64,000 nucleotides of DNA, taken from assembly GCF_003236395.1 (NCBI RefSeq), contig NZ_POUD01000009.1, forward strand, positions 16,175 to 80,174, read 5' to 3'. Below the pieces are notes generated by a model, which was not told the origin of the DNA, ran no database searches, and worked only from the letters and a program-made list of their open reading frames with translations. This document shows positions 39,725-49,070 of this stretch, piece by piece. Made by a program: the position numbers and the translations under genes. Source of the stretch: Nonomuraea aridisoli (GTDB lineage: Bacteria; Actinomycetota; Actinomycetes; Streptosporangiales; Streptosporangiaceae). Position 1 is the stretch's first letter. Each line of letters starts with the position of its first letter.

Positions 39725-40789
39725 TCAGCCTGCCCACGCGCCACTCAGGAACCGTCCGGCGTTCAGCAGCATGAGCGGCCCGCAGACCGCCGCGTAGAGC
39801 ACGAGCACCCACGCCCTGCGCGTGGCGAGGCGGGCGAAGAGCACCCACAGCGGAAACCACAGCAGCAACGAGCGCGGGATCGACAGGTAGTACGCCGAGG
39901 TCATCAGCGCCGCCGCCTGCGTGCCGCAGTAGACGGCCTCGCTCCACCGGCGCAGCACGAGCAGCCACACCAGCGCGGCCACGACCACCACCGCTCCGGC
40001 GATCTCCATCCGGAACGCCACCGCGAAGTCGTCGGAGCCCATCGCCGAGTGCCACGTCGTCCGCCACGCCTCCCACGGCCAGGCGAAGTCGCGCCCCCAC
40101 CCGGCCTCCTGGGCGTGCTTCCACGCCAGCCAGTCGCCGGTCCTGCGGTAGTGATAGACCGAGTACGCCGCCAGCGGCACGAACGGCGCCACGAGCCAGC
40201 CCGCCCGCCGCGGCGACTCCCCCCGCGCGACGAACTCCACGATCAGCGCCGCCGCCAGGAACAACCCGGTGATCCGCACGCACGACGCCCCTGCCGCGAG
40301 CAGCACCGCGAGCGGCCAGCGTCCCTGGCGGGCGGCCAGCCACGCCGGGATCGCGAAGGCCAGGAAGAGCGACTCGCTGTAGCCGGCGGCCAGGAACACC
40401 GCCATGGGGAAGAGCAGCAGCGCCGCCACGGCGATCCAGCCGGAGGCGCCCTCGGCCTCGGCCAGCCGGGCCAGGGCCACCATGGCGACCGCCCCGGACA
40501 CGAGCGAGACGATCAGCCCGGCCGCCGCCCAGTCCGGTACGACGAAATGCACGAGCCGCAGCGCCATCGGCAGGCCGGGGAAGAACGCCGGCAGCCCGTC
40601 GTCCACAGGCCGGCCGGGTTCGCCGTCGTAGCCGTACTGGGCGATGGTGATGAACAGGGTGGCGTCCCACTTGCGCCACCGGTCGAGATAGTCGGCCAGC
40701 GTCGCGCCGAGCAACGTCACGACGAGCAGCCCCGCGCGCGAGCCGAACCAGAGCAGCAGCGCGTCCAGGCGGGTGGAACGGGTGATCAT
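39725..40789 (-). CDS. Polytopic membrane mannosyltransferase-like glycosyltransferase (PIG-V-like)
   Basis: A 354-residue membrane enzyme with about eight to nine helices. The first external loop has WRKWDATLFITIAQYGYDGE, with the acidic residues expected of GT-C enzymes that use polyprenyl-phosphate sugars, and AFFPGLPMALRLVHFV typical of PIG-V/GPI mannosyltransferase 2-like proteins. In actinomycetes these act in cell-envelope glycolipid or protein O-mannosylation. The ATG overlaps the upstream gene's stop as ATGA. The sugar and acceptor are unknown. Confidence 0.8.
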   Translation of the reverse strand: MITRSTRLDALLLWFGSRAGLLVVTLLGATLADYLDRWRKWDATLFITIAQYGYDGEPGRPVDDGLPAFFPGLPMALRLVHFVVPDWAAAGLIVSLVSGAVAMVALARLAEAEGASGWIAVAALLLFPMAVFLAAGYSESLFLAFAIPAWLAARQGRWPLAVLLAAGASCVRITGLFLAAALIVEFVARGESPRRAGWLVAPFVPLAAYSVYHYRRTGDWLAWKHAQEAGWGRDFAWPWEAWRTTWHSAMGSDDFAVAFRMEIAGAVVVVAALVWLLVLRRWSEAVYCGTQAAALMTSAYYLSIPRSLLLWFPLWVLFARLATRRAWVLVLYAAVCGPLMLLNAGRFLSGAWAG

Positions 40790-42108
40790 CTCAGGGCGGA
40801 CGTCAGCGTGAACCGGTCGGGGGCGTCGTCGAACACTCCCCCGGCCTGGTCGTCGACGCCCGTGCGCCGTACGACGTCCTTGTCCGGGCGCAGGATGTCG
40901 CGCACCACGAACGCCATCATGATGCCGATCGTGATGACCCGCCCCCACACGGCGGTGAAGTACGTGTCGTCGCTGATGCCGAGGTCGTCACGGCCGAGCG
41001 GCGGCTGGGAGAGCAGGTAGAGCCAGATCGCGACGAAGTACCAGACCTCCGCGAGCTGCCACAGCACCAGCGGCTTCCAGTTGGGCCGGGCCAGCACCGC
41101 GAACGGCACCAGCCAGAGCACGAACTGCGGCGACCACACCTTGTTCGTCATCATGAACGCGGCCAGGGCCAGGAAGCAGATCTGCGCCAGCCGCGGCCGG
41201 CGCGGCGCGGCGAGGGTGAGCACGGCGATGCCCAGGCAGAGCACGGCCAGCGACACCATGCCGAGCGTGCTCACGTCGATCTCGCCGAGCACCGGCCAGC
41301 CCTTGGTCTGGAAGAACAGCCACGGCGAGCCCCAGTCGACCCCGCGTTCCTGGGAGAAGACGTAGAAGCGGCGCCAGCCCTCCCAGGCGAAGATCATGAA
41401 CGGCAGGTTGACCACGAGCCACGCGGCCACGGCCGAGCCCATCGTCACCAGGAACGGCCGCCAGCGCGCGGTGCGCAACGTGAGCAGGAACAGCGCCCCC
41501 ACGAACATCAGCGGGTAGAACTTGGTGGCGATCGCGAGGCCGAGCAGCACCCCGGCGAGCACCAGCCGGCGCTGCTTCCAGGCCAGCAGCACGCCCATCG
41601 ACAGCGCGCCCGCGACCAGGTCCCAGTTGATGTACGCGGCCAGCACGACGGCGGGCGAGATGGCGTACCAGAGCGGGTCCCACCGGCGCGAAGGGCCGGC
41701 CACGGCGGCCATCAGCAGCACGCCGGCCACCAGGCAGACGCCGAGCAGGATCACCGTCAGGTCGTAGAAGCGCACGGCCTGCGCGACCGCGTCCGGCTCC
41801 AGCCACCGGGCGATCCAGCTGATCACCTGCATGACCTCGCCGAGCACGACCGGGTATTCGACCTGCTTGTCGAACGGCACGTCGGCGAAGTAGGGGTTCT
41901 GGGTGGCGAGCGCCCGGTCGAAGTAGAGCGGGTAGATGTCGGTGTAACAGAAGTTCGTGTACGTCGCGACCTGGTCGTTCCAGCCGCCCGTGCGGCACGG
42001 CAGCCGCACGACGTACGCGAGGGTCGCCCCCAGGGCCGCGATCAGCCCCAGGGGCAGGTACGGCACGGCACGCGCCCCCCAGGGGGCGCGTGCCTCGGTC
42101 ATCGTCAC
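40786..42108 (-). CDS. GT87-like membrane glycosyltransferase (DUF2029)
   Basis: A 440-residue membrane protein with ten or more helices. An early external loop contains TGGWNDQVATYTNFCYTDIY and acidic residues, then PYFADVPFDKQVEYPVV; later WVFSPQFVLW-like VWSPQFVLWLVPFAVLA is characteristic of GT-C/DUF2029 enzymes such as arabinofuranosyl- and mannosyltransferases. It corresponds to the gene that follows the PBP in Mycobacterium and Streptomyces order, as I recall. GTG 42108 overlaps the PBP stop as GTGA. Envelope polysaccharide synthesis is likely; the substrate is not known. Confidence 0.82.
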   Translation of the reverse strand: MTMTEARAPWGARAVPYLPLGLIAALGATLAYVVRLPCRTGGWNDQVATYTNFCYTDIYPLYFDRALATQNPYFADVPFDKQVEYPVVLGEVMQVISWIARWLEPDAVAQAVRFYDLTVILLGVCLVAGVLLMAAVAGPSRRWDPLWYAISPAVVLAAYINWDLVAGALSMGVLLAWKQRRLVLAGVLLGLAIATKFYPLMFVGALFLLTLRTARWRPFLVTMGSAVAAWLVVNLPFMIFAWEGWRRFYVFSQERGVDWGSPWLFFQTKGWPVLGEIDVSTLGMVSLAVLCLGIAVLTLAAPRRPRLAQICFLALAAFMMTNKVWSPQFVLWLVPFAVLARPNWKPLVLWQLAEVWYFVAIWLYLLSQPPLGRDDLGISDDTYFTAVWGRVITIGIMMAFVVRDILRPDKDVVRRTGVDDQAGGVFDDAPDRFTLTSALR

Positions 42109-44759
42109 TGGTCCTCTGGCCTAGTGGACATCGGTTCCTGCCCGCTCGGCCGCGCCCTGGGCGCCGAGCCGCCGCCCGCGAGCCCGATCTCGTCGTCGGA
42201 GAACTGGTCGACCCCGCCGTCGTCGACGCTCGGGTCGTCCTCGGTCGTCACGTCGCCGTCGCAGTTGACGAAGCAGTCCTCGTCGGTGCCGCCGAACGGG
42301 TTGCCCTCGTCGAACGGGTCGCCCTCACCGAACGGGTCGTCCTCGGGGGTCGGCGTGGGCGTGGGCGTCGGGCTCGGCACGATGTTCTCCGGCACGCCGA
42401 CCTCGGCCGGCTCGGGGAACTGCTCGACCGGCAGGCCCTCGTGGGCGAGCTGCATGAACTTCTGCCAGACGATCGTGGGCGGACCGGCGCCCTCGAACCC
42501 GAGCGAGGTCTCCTTCGGCCTGGTGTACGGGTTGTCCCAGCCGTACTTGTCGCTGCCCTTGCGGAAGACCGGGCAGTTGGAGTGCTCGGGCGGTACGACC
42601 TTGCCCGACTTGGTCACGCACTGCTCGCGGTAGAAGCCGACGGCGGTGGAGATCTGCGGGGTGTAGCCGACGAACCAGGCTTCCTTCTCGTCGTTGTTGG
42701 TGCCGGTCTTGCCGGCGGCCGGCCGGTTGCCGAGGCCCTTGCCCGCCGCGGTGCCGGACTTGAGCACCTCCGCCATGGCGGTCGTGGCGTCGGCGGCCAC
42801 GCCCGGGGCGATGACCTGCTTGGGGTTGGCCACCTCGGGGTAGGCGACCTGGCCGTTCTGCCGGACCTCTTTCACGACGTGGTAGCGGGTGTACTTGCCG
42901 CCGTTGGCGAAGATCGCGTAGCCGGCGGCCTGCTCGACCGGCGTCACCAGCGCGCTGCCGATGGCGAACTGGTAGTGGTGCTCGGCGATGTCGTCTTCCA
43001 TGCGCTTCTGGTTGAAGCCGGCCGCCTCGACCAGGTGCTTGACGTCGTCGAGTTGGTTCGGCAGCGCGTACGCCATCGAGACGAACGCGGTGTTGACCGA
43101 CTGCGCGGTGGCCTTGACCACGTCGACGGCGGCGCCGACGTTGTGGCTGTTGGTGATGCCGCCCTCCTGCTGGCCGGGCAGCACCTTCGGCACGGTCTCG
43201 TTGCCCGGCACGAAGCTCTTGAGCGAGTAGCCGGCCTGCAGCCAGGCCGCCAGCACGTACGGCTTGAACGCGGACGCGGCCTGCTTCTGCGACTGGAAGG
43301 GCTCGTTCCACGGGTCGTTGAGGTAGTTGTCACCGCCGTAGAAGGCGAGCACGCGCCCGTTCTTGGGGTCGACGGCGGCCAGGCCCGCGTGGAACTCGTT
43401 GGACATGCCCTTCGTCGTGCTGGTCACCGCGGCCTTCGCGGCCTGCATCAGCTTCTTGTCGAAGGTGGAGATGATGTCGTAGCCGCCGCTCTTGACCTCG
43501 TCCTCGTCCAGGCCGCGCTGCTCCAGCTCGTTCAGCACCTCCTTGACCATGTAGCCGCGCAGGCCGCCCAGCTCGTTGGTGTCGCTGCTCTTCACCGTCT
43601 TGGGGAACTTGGCCGTCTGGGGCAGGTCGCCGTAGCGGTCGGGCCACTGCTCGGCCATGTTCTGGATGACGTTCTTGAAGCGCGCCTGCAGCGCGGGCTC
43701 GTCGGCGTCCCACGCGGGCTGCTGGATGCGCGCCGCGAGGTAGGCGCCCTGCTCGGGGGTGAGCTTCGCGGCGGTGACCTTGTTGCCGAAGTACGCCTTG
43801 GCGGCGGCCTCGACGCCGTACGCGCGGCCGAAGTTGATGGTGTTGAGGTACGTCTCCAGGATCTCGTCCTTGGTCATGTTCTCGTCGAGCTTGACCGCGA
43901 CGAAGATCTCCATGACCTTTCGCTTGATGGAGACTTCCTGGCTGAGGCCGTCGTAGTAGTTACGGGCCATCTGCTGGGTGATGGTCGAGGCGCCCTGGAG
44001 CTGCTGCCCGGTGGCGGTCATCCACACCGAACGGAACATGGCGGGGATCGAGACGCCGGAGTCCTCGTAGAACGTCTTGTTCTCGATGGCCACCGCGGCG
44101 TCCCGCACGCTCTGCGACATCTTCGCGAGCGGCACCCGCTCACGCTTGAAGCCGAGCGTGGCGATGACGGTCTTGCCGTCGCGGTAGTAGATGGTGCTCT
44201 GCTGCGCGGTCGCCTCGGCCTGCGCCGCGGTCGGCACCTCGACGTTGGCGTACGCGACCATGACCATGCCGAAGATGCCGGCGGCGAGGATGACGACGCC
44301 CGCCACGACGATCTTCCAGCTCGGCACGAACCTGCGCCAGCCGCCGCGACCGCCGCCGCCCTTTCTGACCGGAGGGCCGGGCGGCTCGGGCGGCCCGCCC
44401 TCGCCGCGCCGGCGCGAGCGCCGCGGGGCGTCGCTGACGATGGTCTCCTGGTTGCTCATCGCGCGGGTCTCCTGGCGGGCGCGCGTGCGCGGGCCCTCCT
44501 GGGTGACGTCGCGGCGTGGCGAAGGCGGTGCGGGCCGGCGCGGCGGCGGCTCGTCGTACGGCTGCGCGGCCATGGCGCCGGTCTGCTCGTATGCGGCCTC
44601 GGGCCGGCGTTGCGACGGGGCCGCGCCCCAGCCGGATTCGCCGGTTTGAGGCGGAGAACCTGGGGGCACAGAACGGGATGAGCTGGAACGACGGCGTCTA
44701 CCCGGGCGGGGTTGATGCGCCGTCCCCTCATTCATGCTGTTACTCACACGTCCTCGCAT
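42105..44759 (-). CDS. Class A penicillin-binding protein (transglycosylase-transpeptidase)
   Basis: An 884-residue bifunctional peptidoglycan synthase. A long Pro/Arg-rich cytosolic region (to ~150) and one membrane helix (WKIVVAGVVILAAGIFGMVMV) precede the GT51 domain: VRDAAVAIENKTFYEDSGVS, then QGASTITQQMARN. The transpeptidase domain has SAFK (SxxK), SVN (SxN) and AGKTGT (KTG). A C-terminal acidic, Pro/Thr-rich tail with DPFGEGDPFDEGNPF repeats follows. In GT51 the usual Glu-Asp pair reads Glu-Asn and the usual His before SG reads Asp; the catalytic Glu remains. ATG 44759 is listed; GTG 44747 and ATG 44735 are possible starts. Confidence 0.93.
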   Translation of the reverse strand: MRGRVSNSMNEGTAHQPRPGRRRRSSSSRSVPPGSPPQTGESGWGAAPSQRRPEAAYEQTGAMAAQPYDEPPPRRPAPPSPRRDVTQEGPRTRARQETRAMSNQETIVSDAPRRSRRRGEGGPPEPPGPPVRKGGGGRGGWRRFVPSWKIVVAGVVILAAGIFGMVMVAYANVEVPTAAQAEATAQQSTIYYRDGKTVIATLGFKRERVPLAKMSQSVRDAAVAIENKTFYEDSGVSIPAMFRSVWMTATGQQLQGASTITQQMARNYYDGLSQEVSIKRKVMEIFVAVKLDENMTKDEILETYLNTINFGRAYGVEAAAKAYFGNKVTAAKLTPEQGAYLAARIQQPAWDADEPALQARFKNVIQNMAEQWPDRYGDLPQTAKFPKTVKSSDTNELGGLRGYMVKEVLNELEQRGLDEDEVKSGGYDIISTFDKKLMQAAKAAVTSTTKGMSNEFHAGLAAVDPKNGRVLAFYGGDNYLNDPWNEPFQSQKQAASAFKPYVLAAWLQAGYSLKSFVPGNETVPKVLPGQQEGGITNSHNVGAAVDVVKATAQSVNTAFVSMAYALPNQLDDVKHLVEAAGFNQKRMEDDIAEHHYQFAIGSALVTPVEQAAGYAIFANGGKYTRYHVVKEVRQNGQVAYPEVANPKQVIAPGVAADATTAMAEVLKSGTAAGKGLGNRPAAGKTGTNNDEKEAWFVGYTPQISTAVGFYREQCVTKSGKVVPPEHSNCPVFRKGSDKYGWDNPYTRPKETSLGFEGAGPPTIVWQKFMQLAHEGLPVEQFPEPAEVGVPENIVPSPTPTPTPTPEDDPFGEGDPFDEGNPFGGTDEDCFVNCDGDVTTEDDPSVDDGGVDQFSDDEIGLAGGGSAPRARPSGQEPMSTRPEDQ

Positions 44760-44814
44760 CGTCGTCGGAACAAAAACGGCGGTTGGGCGTGAGGCTCCTC
44801 GCCGCCCTCGGATA

Positions 44815-45201
44815 TCACGCTTGGCCGACGAGGTCAGGCGGTCCGTTCCCGAGGACGTACGACACCGTCAGGTGGTTCCAGGAACAACCTTGGCAGACCT
44901 CGACAACGTACACCCGGAACTCATCGTAATCATGAGCCATGACGGCGAGTTCTGACGTGACCTTTGCCTGACCGGCATGCCGCCGCAGGGAATCGCCATG
45001 AACATCGGTCACGTTGGTGACGTTCTCCTTCTCGCACACCGGGCAGAGGCGTTCGGTCGGCCCGCCGAAACGGCGGGCCGCGCGAAGGAGGTACGACTGT
45101 GCGTCACAGACTTCGCCGCGTAACGTGCGCCCGGCACGCCGGGAGTGGACCACCGCCCTTTCGGCGAGGCCGTAATCCACCACCCTTCGCTGTGACCACA
45201 T
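44815..45201 (-). CDS. DUF5318-family protein with a treble-clef-like zinc site
   Basis: A 128-residue soluble protein matching the DUF5318 family found in front of class A PBPs in actinobacteria (Rv0049-like in M. tuberculosis, from memory). Features: MWSQRRVVDYGLAERAVV at the start, LCPVCEKENVTNVTDVHGDS in the middle and VYVVEVCQGCSWNHLTVSYV near the end. The two CxxC pairs probably bind one zinc. Function unknown; the conserved position next to the PBP and PadR genes suggests an envelope or regulatory link. It is divergent from padR. Confidence 0.85.
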   Translation of the reverse strand: MWSQRRVVDYGLAERAVVHSRRAGRTLRGEVCDAQSYLLRAARRFGGPTERLCPVCEKENVTNVTDVHGDSLRRHAGQAKVTSELAVMAHDYDEFRVYVVEVCQGCSWNHLTVSYVLGNGPPDLVGQA

Positions 45202-45291
45202 GTGCGCCAGACTACGGCGTTTCTCCGGTTCATCCCAACGACTTGCCCGATTTGCCGATTGCGGCCATATAGCGGGCGGACGTATCCTCGG

Positions 45292-45312
45292 GATGTATCG
45301 GCTCGATACATC
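45292..45312. promoter_or_regulatory. Palindromic operator upstream of padR
   Basis: GATGTATCG (45292-45300) and CGATACATC (45304-45312) form a perfect inverted repeat around GCT. It contains the ATGT...ACAT ends typical of PadR-family sites. It lies 23 bases before the padR ATG and just after a TATCCT hexamer that could be the -10, so autorepression is likely. Confidence 0.7.
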
Positions 45313-45335
45313 GACGCGAGAGGGGGGCGGTTCCG

Positions 45336-45926
45336 ATGGCCGGCGGACAGGGCAGGGTCTTGGAGCTGGCCGTGCTCGGGTCGCTGCACGAAACCCCGCT
45401 GCACGGCTACGAGCTGCGCAAACGGCTCAACGCCCTGCTGGGGATGTTCCGCGCGTTCTCCTACGGGTCGCTGTACCCCTGTCTGCGATCACTTCTGGCC
45501 CGGGGCCTCATCGCCGAGGAGCAGCCCGCTCCGACCGCGATCGTCGGCGGCAGGTCGAAGATCGTCTACAAGCTGACCGCCGAGGGCAAGGAACGGCTGC
45601 AGGAGCTCCTGACCCAGGCCGGCCCTTCCGCCTGGGAGGACGAGAGCTTCGGTGTGCACTTCGCCTTCTTCCGCCACACCGAGGCCGAGGTACGCCTGCG
45701 CATTCTCGAAGGCCGCCGCAGCCGACTCGAGGAGCGGCTCGACGCGGTGCGCACCGCGCTCGCGCGCACCGCGGAGCGGCTCGACAGCTACACGCTGGAG
45801 CTGCAACGCCACGGGCTCGAGTCGGTGGAGCGCGAGGTGCGCTGGCTGAACGAGCTGATCGCAACGGAGCGTCGGGCCTCTTCAGAGGAGAGGCCCGAAA
45901 GAGATACCACGTCAACTGATGAGTAA
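45336..45926 (+). CDS. PadR-family transcriptional regulator
   Basis: A 196-residue regulator. The PadR winged helix is at residues about 8-85 ([20 protein letters not shown], then [20 protein letters not shown] and [18 protein letters not shown]). A C-terminal helical Vir-like domain (about 95-190) has long coiled helices with [18 protein letters not shown] for dimerisation. It is followed by, and nearly overlaps, the inositol-phosphate synthase gene, a pairing conserved in actinobacteria, so control of inositol synthesis is plausible. A GAGAGGGGGG ribosome site precedes the ATG; its own likely operator lies upstream. Confidence 0.92.
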   Translation: MAGGQGRVLELAVLGSLHETPLHGYELRKRLNALLGMFRAFSYGSLYPCLRSLLARGLIAEEQPAPTAIVGGRSKIVYKLTAEGKERLQELLTQAGPSAWEDESFGVHFAFFRHTEAEVRLRILEGRRSRLEERLDAVRTALARTAERLDSYTLELQRHGLESVEREVRWLNELIATERRASSEERPERDTTSTDE

Positions 45927-45939
45927 GGGAGCGAGTGCG

Positions 45940-47019
45940 ATGGGTTCGGTTCGCGTGGCCATTGTCGGTGTCGGCAACTGCGCGTCCTCGCTGGTCCAGG
46001 GCGTTCACTATTACAAGGACGCCGACCCGGACATACGGGTCCCGGGCCTGATGCACGTGAAGTTCGGCGACTACCACGTCGGCGACGTCGAGTTCGTCGC
46101 GGCCTTCGACGTGGACGCCAAGAAGGTCGGCCGCGACCTGTCCGAGGCGATCGTCGCCAGCGAGAACAACACCATCAAGATCACCGACGTGCCGCCCCTC
46201 GGGGTGACCGTCCAGCGCGGCCACACCTTCGACGGCCTGGGCGAGTACTACCGCGAGATCATCGAGGAGTCCGACGAGGCGCCCGTCGACGTGGTCAAGG
46301 TGCTGCGGGACAACCAGGTGGACGTCCTGGTGTCGTACCTGCCGGTGGGCTCGGAGGAGGCCGACCGCTTCTACGCGCAGTGCGCCATCGACGCCAAGGT
46401 CGCGTTCGTCAACGCGCTGCCGGTGTTCATCGCCTCCGACCCCGAGTGGGCGGAGAAGTTCACCGAGGCCGGTGTGCCGATCGTCGGCGACGACATCAAG
46501 TCGCAGGTCGGCGCCACGATCACGCACCGCGTGCTGGCCAAGCTGTTCGAGGACCGCGGGGTGGAGCTGCTGCGCACGTACCAGCTCAACTTCGGCGGCA
46601 ACATGGACTTCATGAACATGCTGGAGCGCACCCGCCTCCAGTCGAAGAAGATCTCCAAGACCCAGTCGGTCACCTCGCAGATCCCCCACGAGATGGCCAA
46701 GGCCGACGTGCACATCGGCCCGTCCGACCACGTGCCGTGGCTCGACGACCGCAAGTTCGCCTACGTCCGGCTGGAGGGGCGTTCCTTCGGTGACACGCCG
46801 CTGAGCCTGGAGTACAAGCTCGAGGTCTGGGACTCGCCCAACTCGGCCGGCATCATCATCGACGCGGTGCGCGCCGCGAAGATCGCGCTCGACCGGGGCA
46901 TCGGCGGTCCGATCCTGTCGGCGTCCTCCTACTTCATGAAGTCGCCGCCGGAGCAGTACTCCGACGACGACGCCCGCGACTACGTCGAGAAGTTCATCCG
47001 CGGCGAGGTCGACCGCTGA
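45940..47019 (+). CDS. ino1: Inositol-3-phosphate synthase
   Basis: A 359-residue NAD-dependent enzyme converting glucose 6-phosphate to inositol 3-phosphate, the first step toward mycothiol and phosphatidylinositol. The Rossmann motif is [17 protein letters not shown]; the catalytic and substrate region includes [15 protein letters not shown] and the Lys-rich [17 protein letters not shown]. The actinobacterial short form is recognised. ATG 45940 has AAGGGAG eight bases before it and is preferred to ATG 45919, which overlaps the padR stop. A hairpin terminator follows. Confidence 0.96.
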   Translation: MGSVRVAIVGVGNCASSLVQGVHYYKDADPDIRVPGLMHVKFGDYHVGDVEFVAAFDVDAKKVGRDLSEAIVASENNTIKITDVPPLGVTVQRGHTFDGLGEYYREIIEESDEAPVDVVKVLRDNQVDVLVSYLPVGSEEADRFYAQCAIDAKVAFVNALPVFIASDPEWAEKFTEAGVPIVGDDIKSQVGATITHRVLAKLFEDRGVELLRTYQLNFGGNMDFMNMLERTRLQSKKISKTQSVTSQIPHEMAKADVHIGPSDHVPWLDDRKFAYVRLEGRSFGDTPLSLEYKLEVWDSPNSAGIIIDAVRAAKIALDRGIGGPILSASSYFMKSPPEQYSDDDARDYVEKFIRGEVDR

Positions 47020-47040
47020 CCCGCTGACCCGCTTCCCGTG

Positions 47041-47073
47041 AGGCGCCGTGACCCTCGGTGGGGTGCGGCGCCT
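47041..47073. terminator. Hairpin terminator after inositol-phosphate synthase
   Basis: Arms AGGCGCCG (47041-47048) and CGGCGCCT (47066-47073) with a 17-base loop, followed by TCCGTTT. It lies between the convergent ino1 and idi genes. Confidence 0.65.
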
Positions 47074-47079
47074 TCCGTT

Positions 47080-47664
47080 TCACGGGCGGGCGGCGGGAGG
47101 GAGCTCGGCCGCCGGGGCCGGCGGCCAGGCGAGCGGGTCGGCGCCCAGCTCGACCAGCAGCGGCACCTGCTCCCTGCACCACGGCGAGATCGCGAGCAGG
47201 CCGTTCTGGACGCCGTCGGCGAACTCCTTCCACGGCATCCAGGCCACCTCCCCCACCTCGTCGGGGTTGGGCCGGGCGGAGGCGTCGACGATGACGCGGT
47301 AGACCGGGCAGAGCTCGTGCTCCACGATGCCGTTGGCCATGACGGCGCGGTAGGCGAAGGTGGGCAGCACGAGGTCGACGCGCTCGACCTCGAGCCCGAG
47401 CTCGTAGGACAGCCGGCGCACCACCGCGTTCTCGAGCGGCTCCCCGGGCAGGGGGTGACCGCAGCAGCTGTTGGTCCACACCCCCGGCCACGTGATCTTG
47501 TGATCCGCTCTCCTGGTGAGCAGCACGCGGCCTTCGCGGTCGAAGACGTAGCTGGAGAACGCAAGATGTAGGGGGGTCTCCTGGCCGTGCACCGACGTCT
47601 TGGGCGCCGTGCCCAGCGCGTGGCCGGCACGATCAACGAGCACCACGTGTTCCTCAGTCGTCAC
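47080..47664 (-). CDS. idi: Isopentenyl-diphosphate delta-isomerase, type 1
   Basis: A 194-residue Nudix-fold enzyme interconverting isopentenyl and dimethylallyl diphosphate. The catalytic Cys is in TNSCCGHPLPGE, metal ligands are in the His/Glu set HLAFSSYVFDREG and the Nudix-like RRLSYELGLE, and the catalytic Glu is in GIVEHELCPVY. It supplies starter units for polyprenyl carriers and carotenoids. The GTG start has no strong ribosome site. A Pro/Ala-rich C-terminal tail of about 15 residues extends beyond the fold. Divergent from an MFS transporter. Confidence 0.95.
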   Translation of the reverse strand: MTTEEHVVLVDRAGHALGTAPKTSVHGQETPLHLAFSSYVFDREGRVLLTRRADHKITWPGVWTNSCCGHPLPGEPLENAVVRRLSYELGLEVERVDLVLPTFAYRAVMANGIVEHELCPVYRVIVDASARPNPDEVGEVAWMPWKEFADGVQNGLLAISPWCREQVPLLVELGADPLAWPPAPAAELPPAARP

Positions 47665-47783
47665 GCTATGAAGCGTACGTGATCATGATGGCCGTTCGGA
47701 ACCCCGTTCGGTATGCATCTTCGGCTGGTGTCCCCGACTTCGCGCCATCGTTCGCGGTGGGTCGTGGCGGCTAGGCTGACGGC

Positions 47784-49070
47784 GTGTCTTTTGTCGCCGA
47801 TCTACGCGTGGTCCTCCAGGGGAGAGATTTCCGGCGCTTGTTCGGCACCCGGCTGGTCTCCCAGTTCTCCGACGGGATCTTCCAGTTCGCGGTGACCGGG
47901 TTCGCGTTCTTCAGCCCCGAGAGCCAGACGACCGCGCTGCAGGTCGCAGCCGGGCTGGCGGTGCTGCTGTTGCCGTACAGCGTGCTCGGCCCCTTCGTCG
48001 GCGTCTTCATCGACCGGTGGTCGCGGCGGCAGATCCTCGTGATCGCGCCGTTCATCCGCGCCCTGCTGCTGTTCGTGGCCGCGGCGCTGGTGGCCACCGA
48101 CGCGCCCGACCCGGCCTTCTACGCCGCGGCGCTCGGCGTGCTCGGCGTCAACCGGTTCTTCCTGGCCGCGCTCGGCGCCTCGCTGCCGCACGTCGTGCCG
48201 GCCGACCGGCTGATGGCGGCCAACGCCGTGACGCCCACCTCCGGCACCGTGGTGACGTTCATCGGCGCGGGCCTCGGCTTCCTGCTGCGCGACATCTTCG
48301 GCGGCGGCGACGGCGGCGTCGCGCTGCTCATGGTGATCTCGGGTGTCGTGTTCGGCCTGAGCGCGCTGGTCGCCCGGACGATGGGCCGCGAGCTGCTCGG
48401 CCCCTCCGACGACCCCGACCGGCCGCAGGCCCGCGAGGCCCTGCGCAACGTCGTGGTCGGCCTGGCCGACGGCGCCAGACACCTGGTGCGCCACCGCCGC
48501 GCCGCCAGCACCCTGGGCGCGCTGGCCGCCCACCGCTTCCTGTACGGCATGTGCACGGCGCTCGGCATCATCCTCTACCGCTACTACTTCACCGACGGCG
48601 ACCCCGACGCCGCGCTGCAGGGCATCGGCCTGGTGGTGGCCGCCTCCGGCTTCGGCTACTTCATGGCCGTGATCATCACCCCCTACGCGACCGAGCGGTT
48701 CACCATCGAGCGGTGGGTGCCGATCGCGCTGGCCGCGGCCGGGGTGCTGACCGCGGTGCTGGTGCTGCCGTTCCAGGAGTGGGGGCTGCCGGTGGCCGGG
48801 TTCGTGCTGGGCGTGGCCGGGCAGAGCGTCAAGATCTGCGCCGACACGGCCGTCCAGCGCGACGTGGAGGACATCTACCTCGGCCGGGCGTTCTCCATCT
48901 ACGACATGCTCTTCAACGGCATGTACGTGCTCGCCGCGGCCGCGGCGGCGGCGATCCTGCCGCCCGACGGCAAGTCGTACCTCGCCGTCGTGATCATCTC
49001 GGTGGGTTACCCGGTGGCGGCGCTCGCCTACCGGGCGATCACGTCGTCGTCACGCGCCCAGGTCGGTTGA
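47784..49070 (+). CDS. Major facilitator superfamily transporter
   Basis: A 428-residue membrane protein with twelve hydrophobic segments. The segment between helices 2 and 3 reads GPFVGVFIDRWSRRQILVIA, the MFS loop motif D-R-x-x-R-R. The N-terminus RVVLQGRDFRRLFGTRLVSQ is typical of the macrolide-exporter-like MFS_3 group. It probably exports small molecules. GTG 47784 is the start. The 3' end overlaps the convergent pcnA by 21 bases. Substrate unknown. Confidence 0.9.
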   Translation: MSFVADLRVVLQGRDFRRLFGTRLVSQFSDGIFQFAVTGFAFFSPESQTTALQVAAGLAVLLLPYSVLGPFVGVFIDRWSRRQILVIAPFIRALLLFVAAALVATDAPDPAFYAAALGVLGVNRFFLAALGASLPHVVPADRLMAANAVTPTSGTVVTFIGAGLGFLLRDIFGGGDGGVALLMVISGVVFGLSALVARTMGRELLGPSDDPDRPQAREALRNVVVGLADGARHLVRHRRAASTLGALAAHRFLYGMCTALGIILYRYYFTDGDPDAALQGIGLVVAASGFGYFMAVIITPYATERFTIERWVPIALAAAGVLTAVLVLPFQEWGLPVAGFVLGVAGQSVKICADTAVQRDVEDIYLGRAFSIYDMLFNGMYVLAAAAAAAILPPDGKSYLAVVIISVGYPVAALAYRAITSSSRAQVG

